A stretch of DNA of 64,000 bases from Rhodospirillales bacterium (GCA_021775005.1 JAJFIK010000050.1:1-64000), one strand, 5' to 3'. Positions 34,621-43,170 are shown, counted from the stretch's first letter. Notes: generated by a model not told the origin, from the letters alone. Made by a program: numbers and translations.

Positions 34621-35177
34621 TCCGCTGCCTCCGCATTTTCCTCGTGGTATCGCATCTCGCTCTCAAAGACCAACTCAGACAGATCATCCATCCGTTGCGG
34701 ATAAAGGATGCCGTCAAGATGATCGCACTCATGCTGCACCACGCGCGCGTGGAACCCTCGCGCCTCCCTGGAAAAGGCCTCACCCTTCTCATTAAGTCCA
34801 GAATATCGAATGTGATTGGGCCGCGACACATAGCCCCGCATGCCCGGAACCGACAAACAGCCTTCCCAGCCCGGCTCAATCTCATCGCCCAATATCTCAA
34901 TCACAGGGTTCATGAGGACAGTTAATGGCGCGGTGAGATCAAACCGCTCTTCCCCATCCTCAGGGCCTGTTGAGCGGGTATCAGGAGCCTGAAATATCAC
35001 CAGCTGGAGCGGCACATGGACCTGAGGGGCTGCCAAGCCCGCTCCATTGGCATCAATCATGGTTGCGACCATATCGCCAATCAGTCGCTGAATTTCCGGG
35101 CTCACCGGCGAATCGACCGGTTTTGCTGGTGTTTTGAGCACCGGATGCCCCATTTTCGCGATTTTCAATATAGCCAT
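34617..35177 (-). CDS. def: Peptide deformylase
   Basis: 186 residues. Removes the formyl group from nascent peptides. All three metal-site motifs are present: GAGLAAPQV (about 46-54), EGCLSVP (about 105-111) and QHECDHLDG (about 148-156). The family requires the Cys and two His ligands plus the catalytic Glu, all seen here. It is divergent from rpsU over about 180 bases. Its stop overlaps the COQ9 start. Confidence 0.97.
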   Translation of the reverse strand: MAILKIAKMGHPVLKTPAKPVDSPVSPEIQRLIGDMVATMIDANGAGLAAPQVHVPLQLVIFQAPDTRSTGPEDGEERFDLTAPLTVLMNPVIEILGDEIEPGWEGCLSVPGMRGYVSRPNHIRYSGLNEKGEAFSREARGFHARVVQHECDHLDGILYPQRMDDLSELVFESEMRYHEENAEAAE

Positions 35178-35216
35178 AGAGCGAAATCTAGGGCCGCACT
35201 GGGCCTTCGTCCAGCG

Positions 35217-35245
35217 TTGCGCTAGAGTGTGGACAAGCCGATAAT
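35217..35245 (+). promoter_or_regulatory. Sigma-70-type promoter for rpsU
   Basis: TTGCGC (35217-35222), a 17-base spacer and GATAAT (35240-35245). It lies about 115 bases upstream of the rpsU start and gives a leader with a strong hairpin. Confidence 0.55.
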
Positions 35246-35266
35246 CTTTGACTATGTTCCGCGCAA

Positions 35267-35292
35267 ATCGCGGGGGGCTTGCTCCCCGCGAT
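35267..35292 (+). promoter_or_regulatory. Stem-loop in the rpsU leader
   Basis: ATCGCGGGG (35267-35275) pairs perfectly with CCCCGCGAT (35284-35292) around a GGCTTGCT loop. It lies about 65 bases before the start. No T-run follows, so attenuation by a standard terminator is unlikely; it may stabilise the mRNA or bind a regulator. Confidence 0.55.
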
Positions 35293-35359
35293 GTCGTTTT
35301 AATACCTCGGTCCCGGGAACGCCCCCGCGGATCGAAAACCGGAAGGAATGGGAAGTCCC

Positions 35360-35572
35360 GTGCAAATTATCGTCCGCGACAACAACGTCGATCAAGCCCT
35401 GCGCGCGCTAAAGAAGAAAATGCAGCGCGAAGGCATTTTTCGTGAAATGAAATTGCGCTCTCACTATGAGAAGCCCTCTGAGAAGAAGGCTCGCCAAAAG
35501 GCTGAAGCCATTCGCCGCGCTCGCAAACTGGCGCGCAAGCGCGCTCAGCGTGAAGGGCTTTTGCCGAAATAG
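35360..35572 (+). CDS. rpsU: 30S ribosomal protein S21
   Basis: 70 residues starting at a [23 protein letters not shown], then [13 protein letters not shown] and the basic tail [15 protein letters not shown]. The ATG four codons upstream overlaps the AAGGA ribosome site, so the GTG is the likelier start. A rho-independent terminator follows 22 bases after the stop, and the promoter and leader hairpin lie in front. Transcribed alone. Confidence 0.94.
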   Translation: MQIIVRDNNVDQALRALKKKMQREGIFREMKLRSHYEKPSEKKARQKAEAIRRARKLARKRAQREGLLPK

Positions 35573-35594
35573 GGCTGAGACCAAATCGAGACTC

Positions 35595-35633
35595 AAAAAG
35601 GCCGTGCGAGGGATTGTCCTCAGCGGCCTTTTT
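35595..35633 (+). terminator. Rho-independent terminator after rpsU
   Basis: Stem AAAAAGGCCG (35595-35604) and CGGCCTTTTT (35624-35633), ending in a T-run. Because both arms carry A/T runs it may also end transcripts from the minus-strand ECF cassette. Confidence 0.85.
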
Positions 35634-35653
35634 CTATGCCGTTGCTTTAAGAG

Positions 35654-35989
35654 TTAGACGCGGCTTGGCACAATCAGCGCAACAACAGCTGCAAGGCTGG
35701 CGATGCCCATAGTGACCAATGCCTCCGGCGTCAGCGCGCCCAAAAGGCCCGCCTGTTGGCCAAGATCGACAACTTCCATGGCGCCCATAAAGGATGTGGC
35801 CTGCGCGCCAGCGATGGCTGAACCGATGGAGCCGGCCGCACCGACCATAATGGCACGGCGACGACGGCGTTTGCCAATCTGCCCAATGACACCTGCAGAG
35901 AAGCCGTTATCGGCAATATCGTCCGCTGGGCTGCCCGGCAGCGCAGCGAGGGCTTCTAGTCTCAGATCATCCTCTGTCATCTTAATCAC
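35654..35989 (-). CDS. Two-helix membrane protein downstream of ECF sigma (possible anti-sigma)
   Basis: 111 residues. An acidic N-terminus (TEDDLRLEALAALPGSPADDI) and a basic RRRRR patch near 37-42 lie before two hydrophobic helices at about 46-66 and 90-108. The GTG start overlaps the sigma-factor stop (GTGA); an ATG three codons later is an alternative. Such placement is typical of ECF sigma plus anti-sigma pairs, but the zinc anti-sigma motif (HxxxCxxC) is absent. An anti-sigma role is inference only; no named family is recognised. Confidence 0.75.
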   Translation of the reverse strand: MIKMTEDDLRLEALAALPGSPADDIADNGFSAGVIGQIGKRRRRRAIMVGAAGSIGSAIAGAQATSFMGAMEVVDLGQQAGLLGALTPEALVTMGIASLAAVVALIVPSRV

Positions 35990-36549
35990 CTGCCTCCTCC
36001 CCCCAACGCGATCTTGAGCCGCTTGCGTCCCCTCAAGGCGTGGCTCTTTACTGTGCCAAGCGGGGTATTCATCAATTTGGCCACCTCAGAATGCGAAAAC
36101 CCATAGGCGTCGCAAAGGAGTATAACCTCTTTCTCAGGGCCCTTGAGAAGGGCCAAGTGGCGCTCCACGTCGATGGCAGCTTCCACCGCCCCGCCATGAG
36201 AGGGTTGCGCGCTTTGAAGCTCGCTTTCCTCGCCCTCTTCTCTGCCGCCTCCAATGAGGCCAAGCACCCGGTTCCAGCTTTTCGCCCGCCGCCGGGACAT
36301 CAAGAATTCCCGGTAGGCGATGGACAGAAGCCATGAGCGCAAGCGCCCAGGGCCCTTGTAGGAGCTGACCTTCTCAAACGCCTTGATGAAGGCGTCCTGG
36401 GCGAGGTCGTCAGCCTCTGCCATATTACCTGTCAGGCGGCGGAGAAATCCACGCACGACACCTTGGTGGCGGCGCACAATTTCTCCGAAAGCAGCTGCAT
36501 CGCCGCCCGTCGCCGCCAACATGGCGAGTTCGTCATCTCCAAGTGCCAC
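35986..36549 (-). CDS. ECF-type RNA polymerase sigma factor
   Basis: 187 residues with sigma region 2 (GDAAAFGEIVRRHQGVVRGFLRRLTGNMAEADDLAQDAFIKAF, about 16-58) and region 4 (VILLCDAYGFSHSEVAKLMNTPLGTVKSHALRGRKRL, about 141-178). The linker between them is Gly/Glu-rich. Region 3 is missing, so it is ECF class. The start is GTG at 36549. It lies 58 bases downstream of the DUF6249 gene and is coupled to the two-helix membrane gene. Target promoters cannot be predicted from this window. Confidence 0.93.
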   Translation of the reverse strand: MALGDDELAMLAATGGDAAAFGEIVRRHQGVVRGFLRRLTGNMAEADDLAQDAFIKAFEKVSSYKGPGRLRSWLLSIAYREFLMSRRRAKSWNRVLGLIGGGREEGEESELQSAQPSHGGAVEAAIDVERHLALLKGPEKEVILLCDAYGFSHSEVAKLMNTPLGTVKSHALRGRKRLKIALGGGGR

Positions 36550-36607
36550 GCGTCAGATCCCCATCCCGCGAGCGAAGCCCAATTGTTTGGGCTATGAAAA
36601 AGGCCGG

Positions 36608-36967
36608 TTAGTCGTTACCGCCGCCCATGAAGTGGAACAGGACATAGACCAGTCCCACAAGGCCGGGGAACAAGGCAACGCCGAGCATCGGACCGGTGGC
36701 TTGATCGTCTGGAACCAATTGACCCAATGATGCAAATGCAACGGCGATCGCAATAAGAATTAGACCCTTGCGTAGATCTGGATTTTTATGCTGGTGCGGG
36801 CGACCGATAGCTTGAACCAAATCGGTGCTCAATTCACCGGTCTTTTCCACCACCGAACGCACCGTCTCAAGTTCTGCCTCGCGCTTTCTCGTGCTGGCAT
36901 TAAAGCCAAACCAGAAAATCAGCACCATGGCACCAAACACCGATATTGGAACTAGTATGTCTTCCAC
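36608..36967 (-). CDS. DUF6249-type membrane protein
   Basis: 119 residues from a GTG behind GGGAGAG: a first helix MEDILVPISVFGAMVLIFWFGF, a linker with RKREAELETVRSVVEKTGELS, then two further helices from LRKGLILIAIAVAFASLGQLV onward to FHFMGGG. The order helix, coiled linker and DLRKG-IILI resembles DUF6249 proteins often found with ECF sigma factors. It is the first gene of the DUF6249-sigma-membrane cassette on this strand. Function is unknown. Confidence 0.78.
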   Translation of the reverse strand: MEDILVPISVFGAMVLIFWFGFNASTRKREAELETVRSVVEKTGELSTDLVQAIGRPHQHKNPDLRKGLILIAIAVAFASLGQLVPDDQATGPMLGVALFPGLVGLVYVLFHFMGGGND

Positions 36968-37110
36968 AATTTCTCTCCCTCGCAATTGCGCAGCAGGGCT
37001 TTTCCCCACCTTCGCAAAAGTAGATGCAACTCTTAGCGTGATTGGATGCGCCGCACCAAAATCGGCGGAATCCTGCCACTCTTTGATGGAATGGCGAGGG
37101 CGGTTTGGAC

Positions 37111-38511
37111 CTAATTGAGGGTCTTGACGATCTCTTCGACCATCTTCTTGGCATCGCCGAACAGCATCATGGTGTTGTCGCGGAAGAAGAGCTCGTTATC
37201 CACGCCGGCATAACCGGACCCAAGAGAGCGTTTGATGAAGAGCACGGTCTTGGCTTTCTCAACATCAAGAATGGGCATGCCATAAATGGCGCTTTGCGGA
37301 TCGGTTTTGGCTGCCGGATTGGTTACATCATTGGCGCCGATGACAAATGCAATATCAGCCTGCGCAAATTCGCTGTTGATGTCTTCAAGCTCGAAAACCT
37401 CATCATAAGGCACGTTCGCTTCCGCCAGCAACACATTCATATGTCCCGGCATGCGGCCTGCCACCGGGTGGATGGCATATGAAACTGAGACGCCTTCGGC
37501 TTTCAACAAATCAGCCATTTCACGCAAAGCATGCTGCGCTTGCGCCACCGCCATGCCGTATCCCGGCACGATAATAATCTTGCTGGCGTTCTTCATGATA
37601 AAGCTGGCGTCGTCTGCTGAGCCCTGCTTCACCGGGCGTTGCTCCCCACCGGTAGCAGAGGGACCAGCCACTTCGCCGCCAAAGCCCCCAAGGATCACAT
37701 TGAAGAAGCTGCGGTTCATCCCCTTACACATGATGTAGGAGAGAATCGCCCCAGAAGACCCCACCAGCGCGCCGACAATGATCAGCGCGGTGTTTTCCAG
37801 GGTGAAGCCAATGCCCGCCGCTGCCCATCCGGAATAGCTGTTGAGCATGGACACCACCACCGGCATATCCGCGCCGCCAATGGGAATGATGATGAGCACA
37901 CCCAAGGTGAGCGCGAGCGCGGTGATCATCCAGAAGGTGCCGGTTTGCTGATCAATGCAGAACCACACCACAAGCACGACCATCAAAATGCCCAGCACCG
38001 CGTTCAACGGATGCTGCATGGGGAACGTGGTGGGTGCGCCTGAGACAAGCCCCTGCAGCTTCGCAAACGCCACGATAGAGCCGGTGAACGTTACCGCACC
38101 AATGGCAACGCCCAATGACATCTCAATGAGGCTTTGCAGATGAATGTCGCCGGGCTGGCCAATGCCATAGGCTTGCGGCGAATAAAGCGCCGAGGCAGCC
38201 ACAAGAACCGCCGCCAATCCAACGAGACTGTGAAACGCAGCAACCAGTTGCGGCATGGCTGTCATGGAAATGCGCCGCGCAACAATGGCGCCAAAGCCGC
38301 CGCCGATAGCAACACCAAGGGCGATGAGCCCCCAGGTGGCCATGTTCGGCACATTGGCAAGCGCCAGCGTTGTACCAATGGCGATGGCCATACCGGCCAT
38401 GCCGAAGGTATTGCCCTGCCGCGCCGTGGCAGGCGAGGAAAGTCCGCGCAAGGCGAGAATGAATAGAATCGCCGAGGCGAGATAAAGAAGGGCTGCGAGA
38501 TTGGCGCTCAT
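37111..38511 (-). CDS. pntB: NAD(P) transhydrogenase beta subunit
   Basis: 466 residues. The N-terminal half is a membrane domain (about nine helices, starting SANLAALLYLASAILFILALRG). The C-terminal domain III binds NADP: IIIVPGYGMAVAQAQHALREM, YAIHPVAGRMPGHMNVLLAEANVPYDEV, IGANDVTNPAAKTD, and the close MFGDAKK. The enzyme couples proton flow to NADPH production. The start MSANLAALLY is chosen; 21 further codons upstream are not used. It is the last gene of pntAA-pntAB-pntB with gaps of 13 and 10 bases. Confidence 0.97.
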   Translation of the reverse strand: MSANLAALLYLASAILFILALRGLSSPATARQGNTFGMAGMAIAIGTTLALANVPNMATWGLIALGVAIGGGFGAIVARRISMTAMPQLVAAFHSLVGLAAVLVAASALYSPQAYGIGQPGDIHLQSLIEMSLGVAIGAVTFTGSIVAFAKLQGLVSGAPTTFPMQHPLNAVLGILMVVLVVWFCIDQQTGTFWMITALALTLGVLIIIPIGGADMPVVVSMLNSYSGWAAAGIGFTLENTALIIVGALVGSSGAILSYIMCKGMNRSFFNVILGGFGGEVAGPSATGGEQRPVKQGSADDASFIMKNASKIIIVPGYGMAVAQAQHALREMADLLKAEGVSVSYAIHPVAGRMPGHMNVLLAEANVPYDEVFELEDINSEFAQADIAFVIGANDVTNPAAKTDPQSAIYGMPILDVEKAKTVLFIKRSLGSGYAGVDNELFFRDNTMMLFGDAKKMVEEIVKTLN

Positions 38512-38521
38512 ATCGGTATCC

Positions 38522-39088
38522 TCAACCCTTTTTATACATGGCCAGCATGCGCTGGGTGACGAGGAAGCCGCCAAAGATATTTACGCTCGCAAGAATGATG
38601 GCGAAAAAGCCGAACCACTTGGATGCAGCGGCACCGGAAAATGAGAACCAACTTCCCGGAACCTCAACCGCTACGGCCAAAAGCGCGCCAACGATAATCA
38701 CCGATGAAATGGCATTGGTGACCGACATCAGCGGCGTATGTAGCGCCGGCGTCACTGACCAGACAACGTAGTAGCCAACGAAAATCGCCAACACAAAAAT
38801 GGTCAGCCGAAAAATAAACGGGTCGATGTTTACACCAACCGCGTGGCTGGCGGCGGCCAGGGTGTCGGCAACCATGTCTGTTTGCGCCATCATGGTGTCG
38901 CCGGTTTCGGCAAGCCCTTCGCCGCCGAATTCATTGAGCGGCATGTCGGACGCGCCGCCTTCATTGATCATCTCTTCCAGGGACGGCCCCGGATCATTGA
39001 TAAAATCGTTCACCGGCATGTCGTTCATGGGGACATCGCCAGGAGTTTTGTTTTCAGGTCCAGGATCGAGATCGTCTTGCTTTAGCAT
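38522..39088 (-). CDS. pntAB: NAD(P) transhydrogenase alpha subunit, membrane part (PntAB) with acidic N-terminus
   Basis: 188 residues. The C-terminal part has three membrane helices (about 94-112, 118-142, 155-178) with [16 protein letters not shown], the proton-channel segment of the alpha subunit. Before it is an unusually long soluble region (about 1-80), acidic and Asn/Met-rich, with imperfect repeats ([11 protein letters not shown] and [10 protein letters not shown]). Typical PntAB proteins are about 100-140 residues, so this extension is odd. It lies between pntAA and pntB. Confidence 0.92.
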   Translation of the reverse strand: MLKQDDLDPGPENKTPGDVPMNDMPVNDFINDPGPSLEEMINEGGASDMPLNEFGGEGLAETGDTMMAQTDMVADTLAAASHAVGVNIDPFIFRLTIFVLAIFVGYYVVWSVTPALHTPLMSVTNAISSVIIVGALLAVAVEVPGSWFSFSGAAASKWFGFFAIILASVNIFGGFLVTQRMLAMYKKG

Positions 39089-39101
39089 GGCTTAACTCCC
39101 G

Positions 39102-40232
39102 TTATCCTTTAAGCGCTGGGTGAACCACCTGACCATCTTTGGTCAGGCAGGTGCCGGTGATAATCTCATCTTCCCAATTGATCTTAAGCGCTTGGGTTTC
39201 CTCATCGACAAGCAGCGCTACGAATTTCAAAAGATTGCGCGCGTAAAGTGACGAGGCATCAACGGGCAGACGCCCCGGTACATTGGCGTACCCCATGATC
39301 TTGACGCCATGGGCTTCCACAATCTCGCCAAGCTTGGAAAGCGGGCAATTGCCGCCCTGTTCCACCGCCAAATCAACAATGATTGAGCCGGGTTTCATGG
39401 ATTTGACGTGATCCTCGGTAACAAGTACCGGCGCCGCTCGCCCGGGGATCAACGCGGTTAGAACCACAATGTCCTGCCTGGGAATGTGCCCGGCGATGAG
39501 CTCAGCTTGCTGGCGCTTATAGTCGTCACTCATTTCCTTGGCGTAACCGGCGGATGTTTCTGCATCTTCGGTTTCTTCACTCTCGACCATGACGAAGGTG
39601 GCCCCAAGGGATTCCACTTGTTCCTTGGCCACCGGCCGCACATCTGTGGCGCTAACGATAGCGCCCATGCGCCGCGCCGTCGCAATGGCCTGAAGCCCCG
39701 CAACGCCAGCGCCCATCACGAAAATGCGCGCAGCAGGAATGGTGCCCGCTGCGGTCATCATCATGGGCAAAGCACGATGAAATTCAGCCGCCGCGTCAAT
39801 AACGGCCTTATAGCCCGCAAGGTTTGATTGCGACGACAGCACATCCATGACCTGCGCCCGGGTGATGCGCGGCATAAATTCCATGCCAAACGAAACCGCG
39901 CCCGCTGATGCCAAGGCATCCAGAGCTTCACGATCGCCTTGCGGGTTCATGATAGCAATAACGACGGCCCCTTGCTTAAGCTGAGCGGTTTCTTCAGGTG
40001 TGGGGCGCAGCACCTTGAGTAAGATATCGGCCTGGCCGAGAGCTACGCTGGCATCATCAGTAATTGTTGCGCCTGCGGCTTGATAATCTTCGTCGGCAAA
40101 CGCCGCGTGCGCGCCAGCCCCCGCCTCAATGATGAGTTCAACGCCAAGGGCTTTTAGTTTCTTGACCGTCTCTGGTGTCGCGGCAACGCGGGTTTCACCG
40201 GCGCGGGATTCTTTAATAACAGCGATTTTCAC
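39102..40232 (-). CDS. pntAA: NAD(P) transhydrogenase alpha subunit, NAD-binding part
   Basis: 376 residues, a split alpha-1 subunit without the membrane helices. Motifs are KESRAGETRVAATPETV (about 8-24), ITRAQVMDVLSSQSNLAGYKAVI, the NAD fold VMGAGVAGLQAIATARRMGAIVSATDVRP, and LIPGRAAPVLVTEDHVKSMKPGSIIVDLAVEQGGN. First of three pnt genes on this strand. The small cox subunit IV gene is just upstream, the usual alphaproteobacterial order. Confidence 0.96.
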   Translation of the reverse strand: MKIAVIKESRAGETRVAATPETVKKLKALGVELIIEAGAGAHAAFADEDYQAAGATITDDASVALGQADILLKVLRPTPEETAQLKQGAVVIAIMNPQGDREALDALASAGAVSFGMEFMPRITRAQVMDVLSSQSNLAGYKAVIDAAAEFHRALPMMMTAAGTIPAARIFVMGAGVAGLQAIATARRMGAIVSATDVRPVAKEQVESLGATFVMVESEETEDAETSAGYAKEMSDDYKRQQAELIAGHIPRQDIVVLTALIPGRAAPVLVTEDHVKSMKPGSIIVDLAVEQGGNCPLSKLGEIVEAHGVKIMGYANVPGRLPVDASSLYARNLLKFVALLVDEETQALKINWEDEIITGTCLTKDGQVVHPALKG

Positions 40233-40281
40233 GGGCGATGGGCTTCCTGATCAGGAGGATAAAAGCTGATACGTGGGCGCT

Positions 40282-40422
40282 TTAGGAGAACAGAAACATC
40301 AACACAAATACCAAGCCCAACACAATGACCGAGCCGTAGGTGCTGAGTTTCATGAAGGTGCCCCAGGTTCGATTGTGCTGGGTGATATCCATCGAACCCA
40401 GTTTGTAGTCGTCGTCAGCCAT
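40282..40422 (-). CDS. aa3-type cytochrome c oxidase subunit IV (46 aa)
   Basis: 46 residues: DDDYKLGSMDITQHNRTWGT then one membrane helix (SVIVLGLVFVLMFLF). The pattern (G)SMDI..(H)..TF..F(M/I)K matches the bacterial aa3 subunit IV family. It lies 49 bases ahead of pntAA on the same strand. The longer frame starting at 40497 has no ribosome site and is rejected. The other oxidase genes are elsewhere. Confidence 0.85.
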   Translation of the reverse strand: MADDDYKLGSMDITQHNRTWGTFMKLSTYGSVIVLGLVFVLMFLFS

Positions 40423-40509
40423 GTCCGGTGCCCCTGATGTCACTTGAGAATTCGCCGGGACTATATCAGAGCCGCCCGGCCCCGCAAGCGGCGACAAAGC
40501 GCCTCAGCT

Positions 40510-41496
40510 TCAATTTGATGGCCCCTGCCTGTGGGGCCGGGAATGGTCCCAGTCCGCCAATAGCGTTCGCAAGGCCGCAACAAACGCCAAAGGCTGATCC
40601 AGGATCAAATGATGGCGCGCTTTGGGGATTTCCACCACCGGCACATTGCGACCCAGGAGCTCAAACATATAGTCGCCCACGTCGGCGGGAAAAATGGCTG
40701 ACGATTCGCCGTGGAAGATGCCAATTCGGCACTTTGTCGCCCGCAACCGTTCTGCGGTGTCCCCGATGGTAAATCGCCGCCAAATCTGAGGATCAAATTT
40801 CCAAGTGAAGCCGCCCTCAACTTCCTTGATGGAGTGTCGCCCCACATAGTCCAGCAGATAAAGGTTCTCGCACGGCTGCTCGGGGGCAAGCCGAAAGCGC
40901 GCCAGGGCCTCAGAAAGGGTGCCATAGACGCGGCTGGGGCGGATCAGCCGCCTTGGTGGACCGCCAGGCCGATCAGGCGGGTTCACAGGGCTATCCACAA
41001 TCACCGTGCCCGCTAAACGATCGCCATAAAGGGCACCAGCCAGAATGGTGACAAAGCCGCCAAAGGAATGGCCCACAATGATGGGCGGTTCATCGCAAGC
41101 AAACATGCCCGCGTGGTCCATGACGGCCAATTGTTCTTCGGCAAACTGCTCCATGGAATATTGCTCGCGCCAACCGCTATCGCCCATGCCAGAAAATGTC
41201 AGCGCGGCGACATTGTAGTGGCGCGCCAAAAAAGGCGCAATAAACGCCCACCAGTGGGCATGTGCGCCGTTGCCGTGGCACAGCAGCAAGCCAGGTTTGG
41301 CTTTGTCGCCCCAGCGCAAATACTGGATGTCTGCACCATCGACGGCGACGCGAATTTCCTCATACGGCGCATCGAGGGCCTCCTGAAACCACTCAGGCGC
41401 AGGCGGATGCGCGCCTTGATAAGACTTCAGCGGGCCGTCTTTGTTGTCCTGCTCAGCGGCTTGAAGATTGGATTCCAGAGGTGATTTATTGCTCAC
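40510..41496 (-). CDS. Alpha/beta hydrolase
   Basis: 328 residues. LLLCHGNGAHAHWW forms the oxyanion region, the nucleophile elbow is IVGHSFGG (about 141-148), an acid lies in the GIFHGESSAIFPADVGD stretch and the catalytic His in KARHHLILDQP. An N-terminal extension of about 45 residues is polar. The substrate is not recognisable. It is preceded by two further minus-strand genes (PaaI thioesterase 13 bases away, DUF2332), a likely operon. Confidence 0.87.
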   Translation of the reverse strand: MSNKSPLESNLQAAEQDNKDGPLKSYQGAHPPAPEWFQEALDAPYEEIRVAVDGADIQYLRWGDKAKPGLLLCHGNGAHAHWWAFIAPFLARHYNVAALTFSGMGDSGWREQYSMEQFAEEQLAVMDHAGMFACDEPPIIVGHSFGGFVTILAGALYGDRLAGTVIVDSPVNPPDRPGGPPRRLIRPSRVYGTLSEALARFRLAPEQPCENLYLLDYVGRHSIKEVEGGFTWKFDPQIWRRFTIGDTAERLRATKCRIGIFHGESSAIFPADVGDYMFELLGRNVPVVEIPKARHHLILDQPLAFVAALRTLLADWDHSRPHRQGPSN

Positions 41497-41509
41497 GTTC
41501 TATTCCTGA

Positions 41510-41932
41510 TTAGGTTCCGGGCGGCCGGGCACCGAGCACTTTGAAAAGCGCGGTACCAGACAAAACCGTACGATCGCCAACCCAAATGCGGCCCCGTACA
41601 GAGATCATGTCGTCTTCATCTCCAACAATTTCAGCATTGCCCTCAACCCAATCGCCTTTTTGCGCCGAGGAGACAAAGTCCGTCAACAACCGGACTGTCA
41701 CCCAATAGCGCTGCCTTTGGACCGAGATGACACGCCCAAAGGCCATGTCGGCAAATGCCATCAGCATCCCGCCATGACAAATGCCCATGCCGTTTGTGTG
41801 CTGCTCGCCGACGGAAAAGGCAAGCGCGTAGCTTCCATCACCCGGCGCGCGCTCAAAGATCGGCCCGATCTGGTTGCCAAAGCCCTTTGACCACGTTCTT
41901 TGATGGTACCCACTTGGGGCGGCGTCAGGCAT
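41510..41932 (-). CDS. PaaI-type acyl-CoA thioesterase (hotdog fold)
   Basis: 140 residues of the PaaI/4HBT hotdog family. HTNGMGICHGGMLMAFADMAFGR carries the catalytic region (HGGMLMAFAD), followed by TVRLLTDFVSSAQKGDWVEG and GRIWVGDRTVLSGTALFKVL. It hydrolyses an acyl-CoA of unknown chain. Lies between DUF2332 (12 bases) and the hydrolase (13 bases). A second, more distant thioesterase of the same fold is at 50971. Confidence 0.88.
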   Translation of the reverse strand: MPDAAPSGYHQRTWSKGFGNQIGPIFERAPGDGSYALAFSVGEQHTNGMGICHGGMLMAFADMAFGRVISVQRQRYWVTVRLLTDFVSSAQKGDWVEGNAEIVGDEDDMISVRGRIWVGDRTVLSGTALFKVLGARPPGT

Positions 41933-41944
41933 CGGAGGTATTGC

Positions 41945-43033
41945 TCATAGGTAGTCGCGCGGGATCGGGTCGATCGGGTGCCAATCAATCCAGCGCCCGT
42001 GGGCATCACATACCGAAAGGCGCTGATAGCTCACTTCACCATCTTTGTAGCGGGCGATTCCCAATCCGTTGTCTGCGCCGCCGCCAATGCCGTCGCCGGT
42101 ATCGATCCATTCAAACCCCAGACGCCAAATGGGCCTTGTGGCGCTGAATTCACGCAAAATTTCTGAGAGCTCGGCTTTGCGGGCTTGGGGAATTTGATAC
42201 ATGCAGAACGAGTGGAAGACACATATGGCACCATCCGCCGGGATAGCCGCCAGGGCTTCATTAATGGTGCCGACAGCATCACCGCCTCTGATACGCATGG
42301 GGACGCTTCGTGCCACGCCAAAGGCCTCCACAATACGATTTGCCCGTTCAACATGCTCTGGCCAAATCAAGGCGAGTTGCCAGGCAAGGGTTTCAGGATC
42401 ATCGATATTGACCGGGTGCAATTCCAGGCCTGACCGGCTGGCAACTTTTGGCAGCGCAGTAAACAATTGCGGCGGCGGCGGCCGGCGCAGCTCCGGGCTG
42501 AGTTCAAACGAGCAATTCTCATCCCCAATGGAGGTTTGGTCATAGCGATAGCGATAGCGATCCCAGATCAAGTTAAGGCCGCAGCTGGGGCCGATTTCGA
42601 CGAGGTGAAGCGGCGTATCTGCTTCCGCAGCAATGGTGGCAAATCCTGGGAGCAAAGCAGCGCAGCGCGCCACTTCATTGGTGTTGGTAACACTATTGGC
42701 GATGATGGGTAGAATCTCGCGCTCGTGATCCCAGATGAAGCGTTCAAAAATCCCCACTGTATCAGGATCAAGCGCGCGGTTGCCGCCGAGTGTGGGGTAG
42801 TAGTGCGCCAAAGCGTCGTCGGGGTATTGTTCCCGCAAAAGATAGTGCACGGTCGCAAAAAGGAGATTGGCGGGGGGTTGGCCCTTTTTGCATTTTGCCG
42901 CTAGCTCAAGAAGATCTGGGGAGGCCGCAATATGGGCTGCAAACGCCTCATAAAGTTTTGAGTTCGGCGCGGCATGCACCGTTGAAAAAGCCTCAAAATA
43001 CTGTGCCGAACGATTGACATCGAAGAAATCCAT
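41945..43033 (-). CDS. DUF2332 family protein
   Basis: 362 residues. It matches DUF2332: CKKGQPPANLLFATVHYLL and LREQYPDDALAHYYPTLGG at about 50-85. LHLVEIGPSCGLNLIWDRYRY (about 143-163) resembles an SAM-methyltransferase first motif (EIG..GLNL). CVFHSFCMYQIP is in the C-terminal half. The family is uncharacterised; the motif suggests a Rossmann fold. The ATG at 43033 is used; 17 upstream codons are dropped. First of a probable three-gene unit with the thioesterase and hydrolase. Confidence 0.87.
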   Translation of the reverse strand: MDFFDVNRSAQYFEAFSTVHAAPNSKLYEAFAAHIAASPDLLELAAKCKKGQPPANLLFATVHYLLREQYPDDALAHYYPTLGGNRALDPDTVGIFERFIWDHEREILPIIANSVTNTNEVARCAALLPGFATIAAEADTPLHLVEIGPSCGLNLIWDRYRYRYDQTSIGDENCSFELSPELRRPPPPQLFTALPKVASRSGLELHPVNIDDPETLAWQLALIWPEHVERANRIVEAFGVARSVPMRIRGGDAVGTINEALAAIPADGAICVFHSFCMYQIPQARKAELSEILREFSATRPIWRLGFEWIDTGDGIGGGADNGLGIARYKDGEVSYQRLSVCDAHGRWIDWHPIDPIPRDYL

Positions 43034-43082
43034 AGCGCAGCATAAGCAATTTTGTGCGGTGCAGCAAATATTGTCACCGGGC

Positions 43083-43118
43083 AAAACAAACCCGCCGCCC
43101 CATTTCTGGGACGACGGG
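43083..43118 (-). terminator. Rho-independent terminator for the OmpA lipoprotein gene
   Basis: In RNA sense, CCCGTCGTCCCA pairs over 12 positions (with G-U pairs) with TGGGGCGGCGGG around a GAAA tetraloop, followed by TTTGTTTT. It lies 50 bases past the stop of the gene at 43171-44019. Confidence 0.85.
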
Positions 43119-43170
43119 AATGGTTCCCCTCAAGAATGTGGCCGAAGCCTCATTCCTCAGCTGCCCTGGA

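Noticed and set aside
36576-36593. Stem-loop AGCCCAA-TTGT-TTGGGCT as a terminator
   Set aside because: No T-run follows on the minus strand, and it lies inside the DUF6249-sigma cassette, where termination would separate a likely operon.
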